A stretch of DNA of 64,000 bases from an uncultured Pontibacter sp. (GCA_947499125.1 CANMMP010000001.1:62001-126000), one strand, 5' to 3'. Shown: positions 52,147-61,740, counted from the stretch's first letter. The notes: generated by a model not told the origin, from the sequence alone. Numbers and translations: made by a program.

Positions 52147-54690
52147 TCAGATATCTAAGTTAAGGCCTAAACTATAGGTTACAGGCACCGGGTATTGGTT
52201 GTCTTCTACGCCATTTACATATTCCGGATCCTGACCGCTATACTTAGTAAGTACAAAAGCATTTTGCACGGCCGCACTTATGTTCAGTTTAGCTTTGTCG
52301 TTAAATATGCTGCCTGCGTTATAGGCAAGTTGCAAGTATTCTAAGCGCAGGTACGAAGCATTTTCTAAGTAATGTGTACTTGCGCCCTGTCGGTTGTCCA
52401 ATCCGTCGCGCAGGTAGCTCTCGTTCAGGTTCATCAGAAAACCTGAGCCAAGGGCTGCAGAAGAAGCACCCTGGTTATTCGCCCTGAAATTATAAACGTA
52501 ACTTCCTGTTTGTCCGCGGAAAAGCATCCCGAGGCTGAATTTCTTATAGCTCACATCAGTGCCCAAACCAACTATAAAAGTTGGATCCGCACTTTGCTCT
52601 TGCACTCGTTTACGTTCAGTTGGGGAGGAATTATCTAAAGGTTTTCCGTTGACGTCATAAGGCTGCTGAAAGAGGGAGAACGTGTTAGCAGGCTTCCCTT
52701 CCATCAATACAAAAGACATCTGGTTCAGGAAACTCTGACCTGGTGCCTGGTAGTAAAATCCATCTTTAAAAGGTATTTCATTTATTTGGTTGCGACTAAA
52801 GCTCAGGTTTGAATTCAGGTTCCAGCTAAAATCTCCTTTCTGCAGCACCTGGTAGTTCAGGTCAAGTGCCAGGGTATTGGAAGTGAGATCGCTCAGGTTA
52901 TCCCTTAACCAATTGTAACCATTCGGATTATAATAGCTCACCAACAACCACATATCTTTTGTATGAGTTCGTGTATAGTATAGATTTGCCTGCAACTTGT
53001 CCTGTATTAAACTTGCTGATGATCCAACTATAAACTTCTTAATGTTCTCAGGTTTAAGATAAGGCGATTTAATTACATTTTTATCGCTTGGTGCAACCTG
53101 TGTTTTGTTAAATTTCAGATAACTGCCATATAGTTTCAGGCTTCTGATAGCACTAGACTGCAACATGCCATTCTTTACCAAATCTGCGGAGGTGCTGAAC
53201 GCAAAATGCGAATGGGCATCTACATTAGAGGTTATATTTTGTGAGGCATATACCGCCGATAAGTTGTAAGCTTGCTTATAGGTTAGTCCTGTCTGGCCAT
53301 ATAATGTTCTGCTTCCGTTTTCGGTATAATAATATGATCTGCTGTTCAGGTTCTTCAGATTATACTTATAATCACTTCGGTTGTAAGCTACACCGACAGC
53401 AGTCGTAATAGCAAGGTCGTTTACCAATTGCGGAAGATCGTAGCTAAGCTTTAACTCCCCATTATGAATGCGGTAAGTATGATCTGTCTGATCTTCATAG
53501 TAACGTGGCGCTGTACTGTTAAAATCGTAATAGGCATACGTAGCAACATTCCCCGATTTAAAGTCCTGGTATCCGTATTGCAAACCAACGCGCATGCCTG
53601 GAAGTATGGCTGGCGCATAGGTTGCGGAGGCGTTTGTAACTAACGTAGTATTGTCGTTAGAGATGGGGCGATCTTTAAGAATCTGCAGCGGGTTAAGAGG
53701 TGCTATAGTATTCTGATAACCTTCCTCCGTTTTATAATTAAAATACCCGCCCGGGCTGGTTGGGTCATACACCGGTTGGGTTGGGTCGAAATGCAGCGCA
53801 TTGTTGTAAACATAAGGTGCTGCTATTCTGCCATCCTGCTGGCTGCCTGAGAGGTTCACGTTTAGTTGCAGTTGTTTATTTAGTAGTTCCGGAGACAACC
53901 TTAGGGCAAGCGTGTTGCGCTTGTTCCAGGTATATTCCATAATACCTTGCTGGTTCTGGTGCCCGGCCGATACTCTGTATGGAACAGCGCCTGCTAACGC
54001 ACCACTTATACTTATATGGTGGTCGTGGCTAACAGCATCCCGGAAGATCACATCCTGCCAGTCTGTGTTATGGGTGCCGAGTAAATGGGCTTCATCAGGG
54101 TATTTATCGCGTATCACTTCCGAAAAAGCTGCAGCATCCAGCACATCCACTTTCTTCCGTAATCTTGACACTGCTACTTTGCCGGAATAAGAAACTTTAG
54201 GGCTACCGCCAGGCTGCTTTGTGTTCAGAAAGAGCACGCCATTGGCAGCTTGCTCGCCATAAACGGCTATACCTGCATCAGCAGTTACAAACGCTATACT
54301 TGCCAGATCTTCGAGATTTATAAAGCTTAGAAAACTATGGTAACTGCCCATATTCCGGAAAGGGATAACCTGTCCGTCTAATACCACCAGCGGTTCATTC
54401 AGACCAAATAGTGTGTTATAGTTATGCAGCATCAGCGAAGGGTCGGTTCCCGGTTGCCCACTGTTCTGACCTATACGCAAACCTGCAATTTTGCCATTGA
54501 TCAGTTGCTCCGGGCTATGCATAAACCCTTGATTAAATTCCGGTTTCTGAACTTTGGGAGTTGGTAAGATCGAATTGCTATGCCGCTGATAAGATAGATT
54601 TACAGTTGAATCAGGTGCCTGTGCAGATACAGCGACTGAGCTGAGAAGAAGTGCGACTGAAAAGCCAACAGTTTTAAAGTTATGTTTCAA
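52147..54690 (-). CDS. SusC/RagA-like TonB-dependent outer membrane receptor
   Basis: An 847-residue TonB-dependent transporter. The start chosen is TTG 54690, which gives a clean signal peptide (MKHNFKTVGFSVALLLSSVAVSAQ); a TTG 10 codons upstream is possible. The plug domain (~50-160) carries LINGKIAGLRIGQNSGQPGTDPSLMLH and PLVVLDGQVIPF, SusC-type signatures, followed by a ~22-strand barrel to the end (YSLGLNLDI). The usual N-terminal CarboxypepD_reg domain of SusC is missing, and no susD gene is adjacent. It may import a glycan, peptide or siderophore; the ligand is unknown. Confidence 0.87.
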   Translation of the reverse strand: MKHNFKTVGFSVALLLSSVAVSAQAPDSTVNLSYQRHSNSILPTPKVQKPEFNQGFMHSPEQLINGKIAGLRIGQNSGQPGTDPSLMLHNYNTLFGLNEPLVVLDGQVIPFRNMGSYHSFLSFINLEDLASIAFVTADAGIAVYGEQAANGVLFLNTKQPGGSPKVSYSGKVAVSRLRKKVDVLDAAAFSEVIRDKYPDEAHLLGTHNTDWQDVIFRDAVSHDHHISISGALAGAVPYRVSAGHQNQQGIMEYTWNKRNTLALRLSPELLNKQLQLNVNLSGSQQDGRIAAPYVYNNALHFDPTQPVYDPTSPGGYFNYKTEEGYQNTIAPLNPLQILKDRPISNDNTTLVTNASATYAPAILPGMRVGLQYGYQDFKSGNVATYAYYDFNSTAPRYYEDQTDHTYRIHNGELKLSYDLPQLVNDLAITTAVGVAYNRSDYKYNLKNLNSRSYYYTENGSRTLYGQTGLTYKQAYNLSAVYASQNITSNVDAHSHFAFSTSADLVKNGMLQSSAIRSLKLYGSYLKFNKTQVAPSDKNVIKSPYLKPENIKKFIVGSSASLIQDKLQANLYYTRTHTKDMWLLVSYYNPNGYNWLRDNLSDLTSNTLALDLNYQVLQKGDFSWNLNSNLSFSRNQINEIPFKDGFYYQAPGQSFLNQMSFVLMEGKPANTFSLFQQPYDVNGKPLDNSSPTERKRVQEQSADPTFIVGLGTDVSYKKFSLGMLFRGQTGSYVYNFRANNQGASSAALGSGFLMNLNESYLRDGLDNRQGASTHYLENASYLRLEYLQLAYNAGSIFNDKAKLNISAAVQNAFVLTKYSGQDPEYVNGVEDNQYPVPVTYSLGLNLDI

Positions 54691-55241
54691 GGTATAGGAA
54701 GTATAAATAGTGCTGCACAAGTTAATATTTAAACTTTACTATATAAAATTATGGTATATGCTTTCCTAAAGTTTCAGCCTATTAACCAACTATGATTCCT
54801 GAATGTAAGATCGTGTGAGACAATCTGATGGGATACTTTTAATAAAGACTTCGCTCCTACGGTTAGATAAAATCTATACTTTAACAATAAAAAATTAAAT
54901 ATTTCCCGATTGCTCAGATGTTACTTTTATAGATTTTTTCACTCTACTATTTAGTTATGTCGGTGTTTAACAATGTTGTAACTCAGAGTTCCTCAAAATT
55001 ACTTTTAAAGCTTTTTAACAGTATCAAGGTTTAAACAACCATTAAAATATACCATAAATACTATAATTAAGATAATTACACAGATTATGCTTATAGTATA
55101 GTTTACCTCAGGCGGTGTTTATTACTGTTAATTTAGGTGTGTTTAGTTTACACTTGTAATTGATAATCTGATTATTAACTAAACCCACACAATGGTAGAA
55201 CCTGAAAAACTAAATTAACTCTAACACTAAACACCTTAAAC
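54691..55241. other. AT-rich intergenic region between receptor and protease genes
   Basis: 551 bp with no credible gene. It holds an imperfect inverted repeat GTTTAGTTTA (55141-55150) / TTAACTAAAC (55175-55184) around a near -7 box (TACACTTG) and a 9-codon start-to-stop frame (55192-55218) just before the protease leader. The two flanking genes are divergent, so both promoters should lie here. Confidence 0.5.
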
Positions 55242-58200
55242 ATGAAGAAAATTTACATCTGCGCTTCGCTTTTAATAGGCGGAGTACTTGCAGGCCCACA
55301 TGCATTTGCACAGGGCAACAGCAAGATCAAAGAAAAAATAGAAGCGGCCAACGGAACGCCGGCTTTTATCTCTTTCGAAACAAATGGCGCCGCTCACCGC
55401 GCCGACCAGGCCAATGAAGTATTACGTCAGCACCTGGGCCTTACCGGCCGCGACAATATGCGCCTGGCCAAAGTAGAAAAAGACAATGTTGGATTTGAGC
55501 ATCAGCGCTTTCAGCAATTTTATAATGGCGTAAAAGTTGAGCACGGTACGTATAATGTTCACTCAAAAAATGGCGTGGTTCATGCCATTAACGGGGAGTT
55601 TAAAAAGCTCGAGAACATGAGTACCCGTCCTTCACTTAACGAGTCTGCTGCCCTGGATAATGCCCTTTCTTACATTGGCGCCCAGGAATACATGTGGCAG
55701 AACCCGGAGCAGGAAGAATGGCTGAAAAAAGACAAGAACGACCGTAAAGCTACATTTTTCCCGAAAGGAGAATTGGTTATAGTTGAGAACCGCATGGCTG
55801 CTGACAAGAATGTAAACGGCAAACCGGTTCTGGCCTGGAAGTTTGATATTTATGCGCAAAAGCCGCTTAGCCGCGATTATGTATACGTTGATGCAACTAC
55901 CGGAAAAGTTGTTTTCAAAGATGCTATTATAAAGCATGCCGCAGCTACAGCCTCTCTGGCTACACGTTACAGTGGTACTGTTAGCAGCACCACTGATAGT
56001 TATGGTAGCACATACCGTCTGCGTGATTATACAAGAGGCTCAGGTATAGAGACCTACAACTGTAAAACTGGCACCAGCTATAACACTGCTACTGACTTTA
56101 CAGATAATGATAACAACTGGACAGCAGGCGAATATAACAACGCTGCTAAAGACAATGCCGGACTTGACGCGCATTGGGCTGCCCAGATGACCTATGATTA
56201 TTTTAAGAACAAGCACAACCGTAACAGCTACGATAATGCCGGCGCTAAAATTAAAAGCTATGTGCACTTCGACAGCAACTACGAAAATGCTTTCTGGAAT
56301 GGCTCGGTAATGACCTATGGTGATGGTGCCAGCCGTTTTGACCCGCTTACAAGCTTAGACGTTGGCGCGCACGAAATTGGCCACGCAGTTTGTTCTAACA
56401 GCGCAAACCTGGTTTATAGTTACGAATCGGGTGCGATGAACGAAGGCTTTTCTGATATCTGGGCTGCTGCAGTAGAGTACTATGCTGCTCCTAACAAAGC
56501 TACCTGGTTAATTGGTGAAGATATCGACAAGCAACGTCCTGCCCTGCGCTCTATGAGCGACCCTAATTCTGAAGGTCAGCCGGATACTTACAAAGGTGAT
56601 ATGTGGTATAGCGGCTCCGGAGATAATGGTGGTGTACACTATAACAGCGGCGTGCTTAACCACTGGTTCTACATACTGGCCGTTGGCAAATCAGGTACGA
56701 ACGATATTGGCAACAGCTTCAGCGTTACAGGGATAGGTGTTGATGATGCAGCTAAAATTGCTTACCGTACCGAAACTGTTTACCTGACTTCAAACTCTGT
56801 TTACTCAGATGCAAGAACCTACTCTATTCAGTCAGCTATCGATATTTTTGGAGCGGGCTCACAGCAGGTTATCCAGACTACAAATGCCTGGCATGCCGTA
56901 GGTATTGGTGGCAAGTATGGTCAAATATCTTACTGTACTTCTCAGGGCAACAACTCAAGTTATGAGTGGATCGCTGGTGTGAAGATTGGTTCATTCACTA
57001 AAACTTCCGGTGCTGCTGGTTACTCTGATTTTACTGGTAATACAGTAAGTGTAGCGCCTGGCAGCTCTTATGCTATTACACTGACTCCTGGTTTTGCCAG
57101 CTCAACTTATAATGAGTACTGGAAGATCTGGATCGACTACAACAAAGACGGTGATTTTGCTGATGCAGGTGAACTTGTATTTGATGCCGGTGGGTTAAGC
57201 AAGACAGCAGTTAACGGCAATATTACGATCTCTTCTTCGGCTTCAGGCTCAACGCGTATGCGTGTATCCATGAAGTATAACGGAGCGCAGTCGGTTTGTG
57301 AGTCGTTTGGTTATGGCGAGGTAGAAGATTATACTGTAAGCTTTGGCTCTGCTCCTGCCCCAACCTGTAACACTCCTGCTTCATTGTCTGCTTCCAACAT
57401 CACAACAACTTCTGCTACCCTTACGTGGGGCGCTGTTTCGGGTGCAACAAGCTACAATGTTCGTTTCAGACCAACCGGCACATCTACCTGGACAACAGGC
57501 AGCGTAACCGGCACATCTGCAAACGCAACAGGCCTGGCTGCAGGAACTATTTATGAGTACCAGGTTAATACGGTTTGCTCAGGTAGTTCTTCAGCTTATT
57601 CTGCATCTAAAACCTTTACAACAACCATTGGCTCTGTTAGCTATTGCGCTTCTAAAGGCAGCAACTCCAGCTACGAGTGGATCGACCTGGTTCAGTTTGG
57701 TGGCATCAACAAATCGTCTGGTAACGATGGCGGCTACAAAGATAACACTTCGCTTACCGGTTCGGTAGCGCGTGGTAGTAGCAGCACGATCTACATCAGC
57801 GCCGGTTTCTCTGGCACAGCCTACACCGAGTATTGGAAAATATGGATAGACTATAACCAGGATGGTGATTTTGATGATAGTGGTGAGTTGGTTGTTAGTG
57901 GTTCATCGTCGAGTAGCGGCACACTTAGCGCTGGCGTAAATATACCTACTACTGCCCTGTTGGGTGCAACGCGTATGCGTGTTTCGATGAAGTATAATGC
58001 AGCGCAGACAGCCTGCGAAACATTTACCTATGGCGAGGTGGAAGACTATACGGTTAACATCACAAACAGCCTGATGGCCAGCTCGAGCAGCAGCGTAAAA
58101 GCTTCTGAAACTTTGGGTAATGTGGCTAAGCCGGATGTAGTGGTTTATCCTAACCCGGCGAATGGTTATATTATGGTTGGCTCTCCGGCTAAAGCATCAA

Positions 58201-58355
58201 CAGTTAAGGTTATGAATGTAACTGGCGTTGAGCTTATCCGTGCAGAAGTTAGCAGCAACCAACGCGTAGATATTTCGAAACTTCCTGCCGGTTTATACCT
58301 GATTAGTATTCACGATGGCCAGAAAGAAACTTTCCAACGCATTGTAAAAGAATAA
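55242..58355 (+). CDS. secreted M4 (thermolysin-type) metalloprotease with GEVED, FN3 and T9SS sorting domains
   Basis: A 1037-residue secreted protease. The signal peptide is 1-24. Propeptide FTP/PepSY domains span ~30-230. The M4 catalytic domain (~235-560) has HEIGH at 377-381 (zinc His377 and His381, catalytic Glu378), third zinc ligand Glu401 in NEGFSDIW, and catalytic His466. A first GEVED domain lies at ~563-700, a fibronectin III domain at ~705-795, and a second GEVED domain at ~798-935. The C-terminal T9SS type A sorting domain (~958-1037) has VVYPNPANGYI, VKVMNVTG, and LPAGLYLISI. The protein should be exported by Sec, then T9SS, and released or anchored at the surface. Confidence 0.95.
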   Translation: MKKIYICASLLIGGVLAGPHAFAQGNSKIKEKIEAANGTPAFISFETNGAAHRADQANEVLRQHLGLTGRDNMRLAKVEKDNVGFEHQRFQQFYNGVKVEHGTYNVHSKNGVVHAINGEFKKLENMSTRPSLNESAALDNALSYIGAQEYMWQNPEQEEWLKKDKNDRKATFFPKGELVIVENRMAADKNVNGKPVLAWKFDIYAQKPLSRDYVYVDATTGKVVFKDAIIKHAAATASLATRYSGTVSSTTDSYGSTYRLRDYTRGSGIETYNCKTGTSYNTATDFTDNDNNWTAGEYNNAAKDNAGLDAHWAAQMTYDYFKNKHNRNSYDNAGAKIKSYVHFDSNYENAFWNGSVMTYGDGASRFDPLTSLDVGAHEIGHAVCSNSANLVYSYESGAMNEGFSDIWAAAVEYYAAPNKATWLIGEDIDKQRPALRSMSDPNSEGQPDTYKGDMWYSGSGDNGGVHYNSGVLNHWFYILAVGKSGTNDIGNSFSVTGIGVDDAAKIAYRTETVYLTSNSVYSDARTYSIQSAIDIFGAGSQQVIQTTNAWHAVGIGGKYGQISYCTSQGNNSSYEWIAGVKIGSFTKTSGAAGYSDFTGNTVSVAPGSSYAITLTPGFASSTYNEYWKIWIDYNKDGDFADAGELVFDAGGLSKTAVNGNITISSSASGSTRMRVSMKYNGAQSVCESFGYGEVEDYTVSFGSAPAPTCNTPASLSASNITTTSATLTWGAVSGATSYNVRFRPTGTSTWTTGSVTGTSANATGLAAGTIYEYQVNTVCSGSSSAYSASKTFTTTIGSVSYCASKGSNSSYEWIDLVQFGGINKSSGNDGGYKDNTSLTGSVARGSSSTIYISAGFSGTAYTEYWKIWIDYNQDGDFDDSGELVVSGSSSSSGTLSAGVNIPTTALLGATRMRVSMKYNAAQTACETFTYGEVEDYTVNITNSLMASSSSSVKASETLGNVAKPDVVVYPNPANGYIMVGSPAKASTVKVMNVTGVELIRAEVSSNQRVDISKLPAGLYLISIHDGQKETFQRIVKE

Positions 58356-58385
58356 GATCTCACACCTTTAACACTTAAACTAAAA

Positions 58386-58420
58386 AATCCCCGGTCAGTT
58401 TGGCCGGGGATTCTTTTTTA
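58386..58420. terminator. strong terminator after the protease gene
   Basis: AATCCCCGG/CCGGGGATT, a perfect 9-bp stem with a 9-nt loop and a T-run. It lies between convergent genes. Confidence 0.88.
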
Positions 58421-58440
58421 TACTTTGCAGTATCTATAGG

Positions 58441-59211
58441 TTATTTCTTCTTCTCAGCCGGGTACCAGTTTCGAAGCCTTACTTCAATGTTTTTATCTTT
58501 GTCATTCACCATTCTTTTAAACGACTCAACATCTGCAAGTCCTTCGGTACCGCGGTAATGATATGGGTAAATAACTTTTGGTTTAAATTCCAGCACGCCG
58601 CTGGCTGCCTGGTCAATGTCCATGGTATAAGGCAGGTTCATGCTCACAAACGCTACATCTATATTTTGCAGGGCACGCATTTCAGGTATATCCTCTGTAT
58701 CTCCGGAAATATAGATGCGCTTGCCGCCAATCGTTAACAAGTAACCGTTACCTCTGCCCTTCGGGTGTTTCGAGTCTTCAGTCTCCGGTAGGTTATACAT
58801 AGGTATAGCTTCAATTTTGATCTCAATTTGGGAAGTACTTTCTCCGTTGGCAATCACCTTTAGCTTGTCTTTATATTGTTCGGGTATCTGGTCTGCTACG
58901 GCTTGAGGGGCAACTATAACGGTTTTCTTCGTATCCAGCGCATCCAGGGTTTTAGCATCCAGGTGGTCGCCGTGAATGTCGGTAATAAGTATAAGGTCTG
59001 CTTTAGGAATGCTCTTGTATAGTTCAGCACCACCATATGGGTCAACGTAAATGGTTTTGCCGTTCCATTGCAGCACCAAAGAGCCATGCGTTACAGGTAC
59101 GATCTTCAACTGCCCCTGATCTGTTTTGATCATGTCTGTATTGGGCTTCTGGGCTTGTACCTGAAGTATAGCCAGGCTACAGATCAACGTTAAAAAAGCT
59201 TTAAATTTCAT
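58441..59211 (-). CDS. exported MBL-fold metallohydrolase (UPF0173-like), altered metal motif
   Basis: A 256-residue metallo-beta-lactamase-fold protein with a signal peptide (1-20). The core motif normally written HxHxDH reads Asp78-Ile-His80-Gly-Asp82-His83, so the first histidine is Asp. YISGDTEDIPEMRALQNIDVAFVSMNLPYTMD and IYPYHYRG supply later metal-site residues. It resembles the UPF0173/UlaG-like group, whose substrates are varied. The substitution may alter metal use or be a subfamily trait. Confidence 0.85.
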   Translation of the reverse strand: MKFKAFLTLICSLAILQVQAQKPNTDMIKTDQGQLKIVPVTHGSLVLQWNGKTIYVDPYGGAELYKSIPKADLILITDIHGDHLDAKTLDALDTKKTVIVAPQAVADQIPEQYKDKLKVIANGESTSQIEIKIEAIPMYNLPETEDSKHPKGRGNGYLLTIGGKRIYISGDTEDIPEMRALQNIDVAFVSMNLPYTMDIDQAASGVLEFKPKVIYPYHYRGTEGLADVESFKRMVNDKDKNIEVRLRNWYPAEKKK

Positions 59212-59284
59212 AGTATAAATAGTTTATGGTTAGACTATAAAGTATAATGACAGCTTTTTGTTTACGTAAATACCGGCAAAACTT

Positions 59285-59524
59285 TTAACCCATCTTTCTC
59301 CTGGCCTTTAAATAGTTGCGCAACACAACCACAGCACGGATAGTAGCATACAGGAAAATGGCTCCGAACAGAATATTTTGCTTTTGTAAAAAGCTCTTCT
59401 GGAAATAATCAGTACCCACGGTAAACATGGCGATGCTTCCAACTAACCAGGCACTTACAACTAACACAGTAAATGTCTTGGTCGGATTCTGGATCATGTT
59501 TCTGTTCATAATTCTTGGATTCAA
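59285..59524 (-). CDS. small two-TM membrane protein, function unknown
   Basis: A 79-residue protein with two hydrophobic helices (about 17-36 and 48-66) and a basic tail (RNYLKARRKMG). I recognise no family. It lies 73 bp upstream of the MBL gene on the same strand. The start at 59524 is the first of three closely spaced Met codons; Met7 or Met10 are possible. Confidence 0.6.
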   Translation of the reverse strand: MNPRIMNRNMIQNPTKTFTVLVVSAWLVGSIAMFTVGTDYFQKSFLQKQNILFGAIFLYATIRAVVVLRNYLKARRKMG

Positions 59525-59568
59525 AAATCAATAAGTTAGAGAATTCAATACAGTTGTTTTGGTAATTA

Positions 59569-59616
59569 TAACGGACTTGGCCATAAGGCGGCGTAGCTGG
59601 CTTATGGGTGTGGTTA
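59569..59616 (-). repeat. attC-like recombination site candidate 2
   Basis: Outer arms TAAC (59569-59572) and GTTA (59613-59616). Inner arms CCATAAG (59581-59587) and CTTATGG (59601-59607) pair perfectly around a 13-nt centre. Read on the minus strand it ends CCGTTATAA, like the R' end of Vibrio-type attC sites. It starts 7 bp after the stop of the hypothetical gene at 59624, as a cassette attC would. Confidence 0.5.
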
Positions 59617-59623
59617 CCTAAAG

Positions 59624-60256
59624 TTATTTTGATACGACCATTATTATACCTCCGTATTGGTATCTTCCAGCAGGTAAGTTATCTCTGAACATTGTAAAGA
59701 TCTTCCAAGAATCAAACTGCTTATTTATTACAGAAATAATGTTTCTCACACTTTTCACTTCTCTTAACTCTGGGTTTTGGTAGCGGTCGTTTTCTGGTTC
59801 CCAGTATGAGTATACTCTATATTTATAATGGGAGCTTACTTCAAATACATATGTTGTTCCGTCCAATCCATTTACATATCCCTCTACATCATAGCTGTCT
59901 GGGAGTCCTTCAACACCTTCTTTAAGAAGCTGCTCCATCAGGGTCTTTGTTACAGTTGCTGGTATACTTAAACTCTGGCTTACAATTCCCTTTAATTCCT
60001 CTTTGCGGTTTACTTTGGTTATAAAGTTCACCAGTTGACCGTGATAAACGGAATCATTAACTCTGATTAACTCAACTACTTGATATGGTTTCCATAATCT
60101 AATAGCTGTATTATAGTCAGCATTTTCAAAATTCTGCAGTTTCAGTTCTCTTACATCATCGTCAATACACTTCTTCCTGAACGACACTTCCTTGTTCTGC
60201 CCAAACAATGGGAGAGAAACAATAAGCAGGAGAAGAAAACAGATTCTTAACTTCAT
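59624..60256 (-). CDS. secreted hypothetical protein in a cassette-like setting
   Basis: A 210-residue exported protein of unknown function. The signal peptide is 1-19 (MKLRICFLLLLIVSLPLFG). The mature part has a mixed alpha/beta pattern, with NADYNTAIRLWKPYQVVELIRV, YDVEGYVNGLDGTTYVFEVSSHYKYRVYSYWEPE and a C-terminal GGIIMVVSK; no named domain is recognised. The 26-bp element shared with the gene at 16614 lies 11 bp upstream of its ATG, and an attC-like palindrome follows 7 bp after its stop. The two proteins are unrelated, so the shared flanks are not due to gene duplication. Confidence 0.7.
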   Translation of the reverse strand: MKLRICFLLLLIVSLPLFGQNKEVSFRKKCIDDDVRELKLQNFENADYNTAIRLWKPYQVVELIRVNDSVYHGQLVNFITKVNRKEELKGIVSQSLSIPATVTKTLMEQLLKEGVEGLPDSYDVEGYVNGLDGTTYVFEVSSHYKYRVYSYWEPENDRYQNPELREVKSVRNIISVINKQFDSWKIFTMFRDNLPAGRYQYGGIIMVVSK

Positions 60257-60267
60257 TGATTATAGGT

Positions 60268-60293
60268 AACTACCGTATAAACGAAAACATACG
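60268..60293 (-). promoter_or_regulatory. shared 26-bp upstream element, copy B
   Basis: AACTACC, 11 nt, AACATACG on the plus strand; 19 of 26 positions match copy A (17134-17159) with no gap. It lies 11 bp before the ATG of the gene at 59624-60256. Confidence 0.5.
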
Positions 60294-60333
60294 CTTATCT
60301 GCACTATACCTGTAATGACACAGGCAAGCTATA

Positions 60334-61128
60334 CTATACCGCCACCGGCGCTTTTATACCCGGGTGAGGGTTATAGTTAACAAGTTCAAAATCCTCAAAT
60401 TTAAAATCGAAGATATCTTTTACATCCGGGTTTATAACCATAGTTGGCAGTTGGCGTGTTTCGCGGGTAAGCTGTAGCTGTGCCTGCTCCAGGTGGTTCG
60501 TGTACAAGTGTGTATCGCCGCCAGTCCAGATAAACTCGCCTGGTTCGAGGCCTGTTACCTGTGCCATCATCAGCACTAATAAAGCATATGAGGCAATATT
60601 AAAAGGTACACCCAAAAATACATCGGCGGAGCGCTGATACAGTTGGCAGCTAAGTTTACCTTCGGCTACGTAAAACTGGTAAAAGGCATGGCACGGTGGC
60701 AGTTTCATATTCTCTATTTCAGCTACGTTCCAGGCACTAACTATAATACGGCGCGAATCCGGGCTGTTCTTCAGTTGGTTTACTACATTCGTTATCTGGT
60801 CGATGTGGCGGCCATCGGGCGTTGGCCAGCTACGCCACTGCGATCCATAAACCGGGCCTAAGTTGCCGTTCTCGTCAGCCCACTCGTCCCAGATGCTGAC
60901 ACCATTCTCTTTGAGGTAAGCAATGTTCGTGTCGCCTTTCAGGAACCATAGCAATTCATGTATGATAGACTTCAGGTGCACTTTTTTGGTCGTAACCAGC
61001 GGAAAACCGTCGGCCAGGTTAAAACGCATCTGGTAACCGAAAACGCTGAGGGTGCCGGTGCCGGTTCTGTCTTCTTTGCGCACGCCGTTGTCCAGGATGT
61101 GCTGCATCAGGTCTAAATATTGCTTCAT
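60334..61128 (-). CDS. thyA: thymidylate synthase
   Basis: Makes dTMP from dUMP with methylenetetrahydrofolate. The 264-residue product has exactly the E. coli length and motifs: [40 protein letters not shown], and the nucleophile Cys146 in [33 protein letters not shown] and [12 protein letters not shown] follow. It ends IKAPVAV. The position of Cys146 confirms the ATG at 61128. No folA is adjacent. Confidence 0.98.
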   Translation of the reverse strand: MKQYLDLMQHILDNGVRKEDRTGTGTLSVFGYQMRFNLADGFPLVTTKKVHLKSIIHELLWFLKGDTNIAYLKENGVSIWDEWADENGNLGPVYGSQWRSWPTPDGRHIDQITNVVNQLKNSPDSRRIIVSAWNVAEIENMKLPPCHAFYQFYVAEGKLSCQLYQRSADVFLGVPFNIASYALLVLMMAQVTGLEPGEFIWTGGDTHLYTNHLEQAQLQLTRETRQLPTMVINPDVKDIFDFKFEDFELVNYNPHPGIKAPVAV

Positions 61129-61189
61129 GGAAAGTATAGCCGAAAAGTATAGTTAAGAGTTGAAACTTAAAGATAGCAGTTAGCAGGCA

Positions 61190-61235
61190 ATCACCAAAAA
61201 AAACAAAAAGCCTCTTGCGGGTGCAGGAGGCTTTT
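61190..61235 (-). terminator. terminator of the small Cys/Lys-rich gene
   Basis: AAAAGCCTC/GAGGCTTTT stem (61206-61214 and 61227-61235), followed on the minus strand by a long T-rich run. Confidence 0.8.
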
Positions 61236-61255
61236 AAATGTAGCACAAGTATAAA

Positions 61256-61525
61256 TTACTTTTGCGCTTTCGTTTCTTTAGTGGTTTTAGAAGCTTCGGC
61301 TTTGGTTGCATCTTTCTTCATGCAGCACGAAGCAGTTGCCGTTTTACCTTTTTCATCTTTGCCGGCTTTGGCCGTCATGTGGCAGCTTTCAGCAGATTTG
61401 TATTTCTTGCCTTTTTTATCTTTGTGCTCCATTTTGCACTTGCCATCTTCGCAGGCATAAGCTGTGTTAATGGCTCCGGCGCTTACAAAGCCGGTAAGCA
61501 TCAACGCTAAAAATATCTTTTTCAT
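61256..61525 (-). CDS. small exported Lys-rich protein with Cys/His/Met clusters
   Basis: An 89-residue exported protein with a signal peptide (1-24, cleavage near AYA|C). The mature part begins CEDGKCKMEHKDKKGKKYK. SCHMTAK and SCCMKKD follow, and the tail is rich in Lys, Thr, Ala and Glu. The five Cys plus His/Met placed in short clusters suggest binding of a soft metal such as copper. This is an inference from composition, not family recognition. It is monocistronic with its own terminator. Confidence 0.65.
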   Translation of the reverse strand: MKKIFLALMLTGFVSAGAINTAYACEDGKCKMEHKDKKGKKYKSAESCHMTAKAGKDEKGKTATASCCMKKDATKAEASKTTKETKAQK

Positions 61526-61740
61526 GGGTTTTGGATAAGGTTATGTCCTGTATATCAGCTTATAGTCCGATAGTAAAAGTAAAGTTACATTATTTGGCCA
61601 CTCTTCAAAATGATAGATATCAGTTAATGCTATTAACTTAAAATTACCTGTTAATCAACTATAAAAACCCATTGTATCATACAGCAAATCCACAATATCA
61701 TTGCCATATTTGCGTGTAATAGAAAAGTAACCACTTACCC

